The notes under the pieces: generated by a model
The model's database searches: none
Seen by the model: the letters and a program-made list of their open reading frames with translations, nothing else
What the model was told of the DNA's origin: nothing
Shown here: positions 57,592 to 64,000 of the stretch, piece by piece
Layout of the letters: each line of letters opens with the position of its first letter
Position numbering within the stretch: the first letter of the stretch is position 1
Position numbers and translations under genes: made by a program
From: Elmis aenea
Taxonomy: Eukaryota > Arthropoda > Insecta > Coleoptera > Elmidae
Direction of reading: 5' to 3'
Length of the DNA: 64,000 bases
Assembly (NCBI GenBank): GCA_947652605.1
Contig: OX393578.1
Span: 34,973,470-35,037,469, forward strand

Positions 57592-58312
57592 TGTTTTGAG
57601 ACAGCCCCTTTACGTTTTCCCATTCAATACCTTTTTCTTGCGCTGCCTTCTTTACTCCTTCTTTCCAAGTTTTTCTTGGTCGACCCCTTTTATTTTTCCC
57701 TGCGTCCTTGCTTCGTACGTTTTCCTTGTTAATTTTTCCTCTGTCATTCTGTTAATGTGACCTAACCATCCTAATTGTCTTTCCCATATCTTAGATTCTA
57801 TTGACTTTATTTTTAGTTTTTCTCTGTATGTCTCGTTTTTTGTTTTGTCTAGTTTTGTCTTTCTCTCGATTGTTCTTAAAAACCTCATCTCGGCTGCATT
57901 TATTCTACTTAAGTTTTTTTTTGTAAGTGTCCATGATTCGCTTCCGTATAATAATGTTGGTGTGACTACTTTTTTAACTACATCTACTTTTGTTTTTTTG
58001 GATATTTCTCTTTTACTGAAGATGGTCGTTTTTAGGGTATTATATATTCTTCCCACTTTTCCTAGTCTGTCGTTTACTTGTTCTATATACTGCCCTTCTA
58101 TTGAAATGTTGTGTTTTTTCTTTCTCTGTTACTATCATGCTTTTTGTTTTCTGTACATTTATCCTCACATTAATTTTCTTTAGTTCTTCGTTTAGTCTTT
58201 CCATATTATACTGTAGGTTTGCCTCCGAGTCTGCTACCATCGCCATATCATCAGCGAATAATAACTCCGTCAGCTCAACCTTTTCCATCCTCCAATACCC
58301 CAACTGTAGTGG
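57592..58312 (-). pseudogene. Non-LTR retrotransposon reverse transcriptase fragment
   Basis: Two overlapping minus-strand frames, 58303-58040 and 58056-57652. The first has LLFADDMAMVADSEANLQYN, with FADD the reverse-transcriptase catalytic box, then INVRINVQKTKSM. The second has TPTLLYGSESWTLTKKNLSR, INAAEMRFLRTIERKTK and RQLGWLGHINRM, the conserved region after the polymerase in many insect LINEs. A frameshift near 58050 separates them. The 5' part with endonuclease is missing, as in a 5'-truncated LINE. The clade cannot be fixed by eye. Confidence 0.85.
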
Positions 58313-60826
58313 TCTGAACTTCTTTTTTTGCTTACTTTATTGTAGGAAGTTTACTTTTTCAATGTGGCGCTATTGCTATCTCCGTAAATAATAAAAATAC
58401 AAGGTTGGTTAAATGGAACCAAAGTTAACTCTTTAGGAGTGTACTTTAAACAAGATGTTGTTTTTAAAAATTCCATGCCTTATGTGATATAACAAAAAAA
58501 AAAAAACTACCAGAATCTTTAAGCTCAAATATCCCAGCTATCGTTGCTAATAACAAAAATAACAAAGGAAAAAATTGCTTCATTTTGTTTTTTTTTTTAA
58601 TGGTGATAGTCAAATTTTTACATACTGGCAAGGGTCAAAATAAAACAATGGAAGTCGTTTATTATTTTTTTGATGGCAATATACATTTTTATCTTAGATT
58701 TCGCAATTTTTTAGCTATTTTGCTTATGTTTGTTAATAACATATAAAATATTATTTATTTATTTATTTCCTTTCTAACAGGGAACCAACCTCTACTTACA
58801 AGAAAGTTGTTGACACTTATTAACAGTTATAATATAATATTAAAAATGGTGATGATGTCATCATGATATAGAAAATTACAAGTAAACATATAAATACAAA
58901 TTAAAACGCATAACGTTACAATAAATGACAATAATGTGAACAATAAGGTATAGATAAAAATTTATATGTAATAATAATAACAGTAATATTAATGGCCGCT
59001 TAGTAATTATAAGCAAAGCACAATAAACTTTAACATACTATTTTTTACGTCTAATACAAAACTATGATATATTTAGTACAAAAAAAGGTAATCATTGGCA
59101 TGCAAAGTGATACTAACCTGTTCTTAAGTTTTATTAATGAAAATATCAACAAAGCCTGAAAAAATATTCGCTATTTGACAAATTCTATACAGCGGTGATA
59201 GTTGCAGCACATTTGTGCGGGGTTTCATTAAGTAAAAAATATCAACTGAACGACTGCTTACACGAGGAACCAAAAAAGAAATTTTGTTTAGAAAATCTAA
59301 TGAACGTATATTTTGTGATTAATAATTTTAAAGATAAGTATGTGTAGTCGTTCATGCACCTTCGTCTTTCGAGGAACAAGACTTCATATTCACTGAACAA
59401 TGCCTTATAATATAAGGCTTATATCATTGTAAAGAGAAAAAAATAATCTTTGTATCTAAGTCATCACATACTAAGACTGCCATTTAAACAAATTAGTTCT
59501 CTTAAATATCTCGCATAAAAGCATTTTAATAACTTTGTAATTTTAAATAGAACAAAACAGGGTGTACCAGATTACATTTCCAGCATGTGGATCTCGCTTA
59601 TTATAGGCGATACAGGTTTGTTTAAATGTAAATTAGATGAATTATTTCTTAAAATGAGAGAAGCAACAAACGATTTTTAAAAAAGTACAAAATTCCTCGT
59701 GCTTAGACAGAGCCTGTCCTGGGCTTGCAGGGCCGTGTGCGAAAATAAATGCGGGGCCGGATATTTTGATACAGGGCCGAGTAAAGGTAAAGTATTAAAA
59801 ATGTTGCTAAAAAACAGGCTGGTGACCTAAAAAAAAGCTCCTCGCCCCCATTTTGTCCGTACCAAGAACTACCCCTAGCGTGTGTGTACAGATTCCGCCG
59901 TTAGGCATTTCTTGGGCTCACCAGCTTGATTTTTTTTAAATTTTCGCACACGGCCCCGCAAACCCTAATCGGCTGGTTAGCGCGGGGCCGGTCTAGGCGC
60001 GGGGCCGGTCCAAGCGCGGGGCCGTATGCGGTGCACACTACACAACCCTATATCTGGCCCTGGCTTCAGATGTTATAGCAAAAAATATGAAAATGTCGAA
60101 TTTCTTTTTTCTCTCATACCTTTTTTGTCAATCATTAAATCAATTTTATTTATATCTTCTCGAGGTATTTTTTATGTAGAATTTAACTATTATCTTAGAT
60201 TTTTTTTTATCACTCTTCAATTTTGAGATATTACACCTAACTTCATTTTTTCTTATGGGGCCGTCAAGTTGGCTTTAGAATAGTCCGATGTGCTTTTTTT
60301 CCTCTTTCTAACGAAATATCATATGTTATATCTATTTTTATAAATAACTCAGGAACTCAAGAATATCCGTATTTTACCGATATTATTCTAAGTTAACCAT
60401 GAAACGTATTAAACGGGCAACTTGATTTTGGAAATGTGTTTTTTCCATTGAATAAAAAGATAAAGGAATGAGCGTTATAGCAATACTAAGGCGTCCAGGT
60501 TAGCCTCTCAATATGGCGGATGCATGTTTCCGCTTCTCAGTGGCGTATCTAACATTTTTAAATATGTATTGATTAATGTAAATATTTGCTTTGTTTTGAA
60601 TTGAGCCTGTTATTTACTTATTTCTTTCTTGTTTCGTGGTTGAGGGAATTAAAAAAACGACAGCATATTTCAATATTTGAATTGTTTATTATGAGAGTTA
60701 AAAAATATGCTGTACACAAATGCACGCCACTGATATGACATACGATTTTGACAGACCACATCAAATTTTCAATACATGATTACACTACAAAATATTAATA
60801 TCTACTTACCTATGAAACGTAATCTT
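58313..60826. other. Intergenic repeat-rich DNA
   Basis: Near 58750-58800 a TTTATTTATTTATT tract adjoins TAACAGGGAACCAACCTC, possibly the 3' tail of an old minus-strand retroelement. At 59557 a CAGGGTGTACC end resembles the 4994-5810 family. At 59727-60062 lies a GC-rich inverted repeat (separate entry). No gene seen. Confidence 0.4.
59727..60062. repeat. GC-rich GGGGCCG inverted and direct repeat
   Basis: GCAGGGCCGTGTGCGAAAAT at 59727 is mirrored by ATTTTCGCACACGGCCCCGC near 59940. Right of it are three direct copies of GCGCGGGGCCGG-type units (about 59980-60030), and the block ends GGCCCTG at about 60062, inverted to CAGGGCC at 59728. Termini of CAGGGCC and GGCCCTG suggest a hAT-related non-autonomous element, but no 8-bp duplication is apparent. 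Confidence 0.5.
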
Positions 60827-61036
60827 TTAATCTTCAACATTTTTTGACCTAGTAAGACTACAAGATCTACAGCTAACCATTGTAGCACACAAAACCCTAA
60901 ATTTCTTGACTGTTTGATCTGTCAAAACCGGCCGCCATAAGAGGCCATTTATATCGTCATTTCCGTCGCCGCCTAAACGCTGCAGTATAGTATTAAAAGC
61001 TCCTTCCTTTATCTTTTTATTCAATGGTTTTTTCAT
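60827..61036 (-). CDS. Short open reading frame, doubtful
   Basis: A 69-codon minus-strand frame begins MKKPLNKKIKEGAFN and contains LQRLGGDGNDDINGLLWRPV and CATMVSCRSCSLTRSKN. Base composition is richer than its surroundings, and an AATAAA on this strand lies about 140 bp past the stop (near 60690). Against it: no similarity I recognise, no intron, no signal peptide, and transposon-rich surroundings. It may be an exon of a decayed or host gene, or chance. Confidence 0.2.
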   Translation of the reverse strand: MKKPLNKKIKEGAFNTILQRLGGDGNDDINGLLWRPVLTDQTVKKFRVLCATMVSCRSCSLTRSKNVED

Positions 61037-61217
61037 TGCGTTTTGGACAACGATCTATATAAATCAGGTCGTTGTAGTTTATCAACAAATTCAAAAATTC
61101 AAAATTTTATTTCTTGTCATCGTAATAAGTTCGTATAAATCAATTTCAGTATCGAAGAAAAACGCGATATGCTGCGAATTTTTTATTTATTGAATTCTAC
61201 GGTGTCAAGGCAACGAT

Positions 61218-61860
61218 ATGCAGAAACATATCCGGAAAGAAGACCACCCTCGCACACATTTTAAATTCGAATTTCAATCACCCTGTAGAATGGTAGTCGC
61301 AAGCTACCCATCAAATTCGCGAATTAACTCCGAAAAAAAAACGCTTTTACAAAGGTCTCGGTTTTCGCGTTTTTTTCCGAGACCGTCAGACCTATTTTTA
61401 AAAACTTTGCACCGTTTAACTCGCAAAGGATGTGCGCGGAAACTTTTTCTGCACAATTCCATCACAAACGCGACTGCAAAATTGACTATTTTTAGGCATA
61501 ATTTTCGAGCTGCTGGACTATAAAGGATATTAAAAACAACAGAAAGTGCATCAATTTATACATCACCAGATACGGCTATCGTTTGGCTACCTTTAGAGAC
61601 CAAAAATAAAAATGTCGGATGAAAAACAAAACAGTATTGAATTTTTTTGTGACCCGAGGTGTTTATCGTTTTCCAACGAACTCCGAGAAAAAAAAACTGC
61701 TTTTACGAGAAACTGGTTTTTCGCGTTTTTCTCCGAAACTAGTGGACGTGTTTTCAAAAACTATGCAACATTTTACTGGCAAAGAATGCGCGCATCGGTA
61801 AATAAGAAAGTTTTGATCTCAGATAGTTTCATGGTCAACCGCAAAAATTGCCATTTTTAA
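61218..61860 (+). repeat. Diverged tandem duplication with paired open frames
   Basis: Two copies about 350 bp apart share the order aaaaaa-cgcttttac / actgcttttac, tttttcgcgttttt-tccgag / ctccgaa, aaaaact(t/a)tgca(c/a)c(g/a)tt, and gcaaag(g/a)atg(t/c)gcgc. They lie at about 61330-61445 and 61680-61800. Each copy is open in one frame (101 codons from 61218; 82 codons from 61612). The encoded peptides are not obviously homologous to known proteins. Probably an internal repeat of a transposable element. Confidence 0.5.
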
Positions 61861-62139
61861 GTAGCATTTTCCGGCGTCCGTAAAGGATACTAAAAACAAA
61901 AACATATGCAGCCATCGTATTTTTGTTTAAAAAAAAATTATTTTACTTTGGCAAATTTTGAAACGGTTGCAGTGATCTACTAAAAATTCCTTCGTGATCG
62001 ACCTGTTTTATAGTAATGACTATTTCAATAAAGTAAAAAAAAACAGAAATAAGATGGGTTGCTTTTTGCATACTCCAAAAAAAGGTCCGTCCCGCGGATG
62101 TATTTTAAATTCACTATATGGCCCACGGTCTTGTCGAAG

Positions 62140-62275
62140 TTGCACACTGCTTTAGATGTTGCGAAATTGATCTTTTGACAATAAGTCAAATTTTAAATGG
62201 AACGATAGTGGCTCATGCGATTATTGAAATAGAGTAGTTTCTGACGAATTCAACAATACCGATAACACTGTATTT
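62140..62275. repeat. Third copy of the terminal CCGGGTGTAA-family block
   Basis: This segment has gcgaaattgatcttttgacaa, then aaatggaacgatagt and gacgaattcaacaatacc. It aligns by eye with 18075-18160 in the RIC1 intron and 42775-42880 in the CERT intron. Fragment only. Confidence 0.45.
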
Positions 62276-62347
62276 TTGTTATAATAATACACATAATAAT
62301 AAAAATATATTTTTTAAATAATTATTAAAAGTAAAAAACAAATAAAA

Positions 62348-62636
62348 CACTTTTTGTGCGATCGTACTAGAAACAGCTGTTTGACGGACGCGTTAGCAAC
62401 CATAAAGTACTGCATTACCGGCCCTATCCTTAGCAACGGCCGTAAAAGTTACTTTTCAGGCCGTTACCCTTAGCAACGGCCGAAAAAGTTACTTTCAGGT
62501 CGTTGCTAAGGAGAGGGCCGGTAATGCTTACACACGCCGTCATCTGTCAGTGACAGAATGTCACGTAGTTTCTAACCTATAATTTTGAAAATTACTAAAA
62601 ATTTAAATTGTTTTTAATTCGATCGCACAAAAAATG
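62348..62636. repeat. Palindromic MITE with TTTTTGTGCGATCG ends
   Basis: The outer arms TTTTTGTGCGATCG and CGATCGCACAAAAA are exact inverted repeats. A second, inner inverted repeat (GCATTACCGGCCC; GGGCCGGTAATGC) spans 62412-62527. Within that, CTTAGCAACGGCCG followed by AAAAGTTACTTT occurs twice directly. This looks like one element inside another or a hairpin MITE. No flanking duplication was identified. Confidence 0.6.
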
Positions 62637-62780
62637 TAATATGCACCTCGGCCAAAACGTACTTTTTGGCCTTGATACATAAATAACTATTTCAAATATT
62701 AATAAAAAGTTATACATTGCCATTAAAAAAACAAGTTAATATTCATTTTCGGTTAAGCTTAAGCCGAAAATAATAGTAAT

Positions 62781-63194
62781 GAGTGGCGTAGGCAGAAAAA
62801 TATTTCAGGGGGGATATTGTTTTAATTTATAAAAAAAAAATATACGGACTAATTTCAAACGGGGCATGGTAATGGTGCAATTAGAAAATGATCTATGGGA
62901 TGGGGGCTAGATACAAAAGGTCAGTCCTAAGAAAGAGTTGCGGGGGGTCCAGGGGGGACAGCGGCCCCCCGGGTAACAGCACCATGGGCATTTTTTTTAA
63001 AATTTAAATAAAGGTCAAACGTATCCAGAAATAGCATTTTTATAAGTAAAATATACAAACATAAATATTTCAATGTATGGAAAACGAGTCTGTCGCGCAA
63101 TTTTGAAATGCGGTAAGTATTTATAATTTTAGTTCTTTTCAAACTTTCGGGGGGGGGGATTTATCGCCCTAATCCCCCCTTGCGTACGCCACTG
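62781..63194. mobile_element. hAT MITE, 414 bp
   Basis: The ends GAGTGGCGTAGGCAG and TGCGTACGCCACTG (inverted CAGTGGCGTACGCA) are flanked by the 8-bp duplication ATAGTAAT (62773-62780, 63195-63202). The first base has probably mutated from C. G-rich runs (GGGGGGATATTG and, inverted, AATCCCCCC) lie inside each end. The minus-strand frame at 62927-63142 is incidental. Confidence 0.82.
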
Positions 63195-63202
63195 ATAGTA
63201 AT

Positions 63203-64000
63203 AAAAATAATTAAACAATACTTGATATATCTTGAACTATTTTTGATATGACGCAAAGGTTGTATACAAGAAATTATTTGACAAAAATTGTTTAATGAGT
63301 TAAGGTACTAACTCTATTATCTAACATTAAAATATTTATCAATGATACATTTTATTTGTTTTATTCTCAACAACTTTTCTATGATTGTTTAAAATTATCG
63401 GAAATCATCAGCAAAAAATAAGTATTTTGTTCTTACGTATTGTAATTATTGTTATTATTGATCTACTACTGTTTCATAATGCATCAGGTGCGTTTACGGA
63501 TTTGTTACAAATACCAACATGCAATCAAATTTAATAATTCTCTAGCACGGCTTACGATACAATCAAATCACATGATTGAGGGCCTTGTGGCAATCAGAGC
63601 TTAATCTCCCTTCAGTCTCCTTGTCCTACCAATCCCTCTCCAATAACTTTCAATCACTCCATGAGGTGATTTAGAGCACGTAATTGTATGTGCACAAAAA
63701 TGTGTATGATAGTTAAGATCATATTAATCTCAATATGCAACAATTTTTAATTCCGGTTTGTTTCACACAATACAAACAAGAAGGAACATTACCACGCCTT
63801 AAAAGCACACAAAATTGTACGAAATAGATAAAGCAGCACTAGTAAAAACATTTCATCAACTTTTTTTTTAAACAAAGATGATGATGGTCTGAAAGATACG
63901 AAACGCGTATACAAAATCTAATTATTTTAACGTAAAGAAAGTGATTTTAATTTTCTAATATCTTTCAAAGTAAAAGAATGGTGCAAGAATTCTTTAAGTT
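63203..64000. other. Intergenic DNA to the window edge
   Basis: AT-rich sequence. The segment 63575-63665 is pyrimidine-rich and less AT-rich, and 63880-63915 contains GATGGTCTGAAAGATACG and GAAACGCG, which may be a retroelement tail. I see no gene or inverted repeat. Confidence 0.35.

Noticed and set aside
57845..58391. Plus-strand frames of 112 and 96 codons
   Set aside because: They are reverse-strand shadows of the LINE reverse transcriptase, whose FADD box is on the minus strand.
1..64000. tRNA, rRNA, CRISPR, operon or bacterial features
   Set aside because: No box A/B pattern, array periodicity or ribosome-binding-site context was seen. All recognised genes are spliced eukaryotic genes. 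A covariance-model scan would be needed to exclude small RNAs.

Overview
The window is AT-rich nuclear DNA from an animal, almost certainly an insect. It has GT-AG split genes, AATAAA-type ends, and introns of about 50-100 bp mixed with introns of several kb filled by DNA transposons. The dense TA-flanked repeats beginning CAGGGTG or CCGGGTG resemble those I associate with beetle genomes, but that placement is tentative. There are no operons, CRISPR arrays, or rRNA or tRNA genes that I can support.

Layout. (1) 1-6177, plus strand: the last three coding exons of SMC6, the DNA-repair and chromosome-maintenance ATPase. They are interrupted by a 3.7-kb intron holding a ~2-kb palindrome with a PIF/Harbinger-type MITE nested in it. 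(2) 7557-20914, plus strand: a complete 21-exon RIC1 gene (Rab6 guanine-nucleotide exchange factor subunit). The exons join in frame to 1510 codons. Its introns carry a Merlin-like remnant, a pogo/Tigger-like element and other repeats. (3) 24807-28048: a head-to-head pair of small genes for predicted secreted proteins (104 aa on minus, 72 aa on plus). Each begins with a tiny 6-8 codon exon ending in a phase-0 intron, and they share a ~490-bp spacer with a CACGTG box. I do not recognise either family. (4) 33031-48995, minus strand: a complete 8-exon ceramide transfer protein gene (CERT: PH domain, serine-repeat motif, FFAT motif, START domain; 572 aa). One 10.5-kb intron is filled with a mariner remnant, piggyBac-like and CAGGGTG elements. 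(5) 49312-64000: transposon-dominated DNA with a hAT copy about 300 bp upstream of the CERT start codon, a second decayed hAT (54178-55977), a non-LTR retrotransposon fragment (57.6-58.3 kb), hAT MITEs, a diverged tandem duplication and several unexplained palindromes.

Functionally the recognised genes are housekeeping: SMC5/6 genome maintenance, Golgi Rab6 activation (RIC1), and ER-to-Golgi ceramide transfer (CERT). They are neighbours, not a pathway. The least explained gene content is the divergent secreted-protein pair. The most striking DNA structure is the layered transposon insertions, several with target-site duplications and some with an internal empty-site control.
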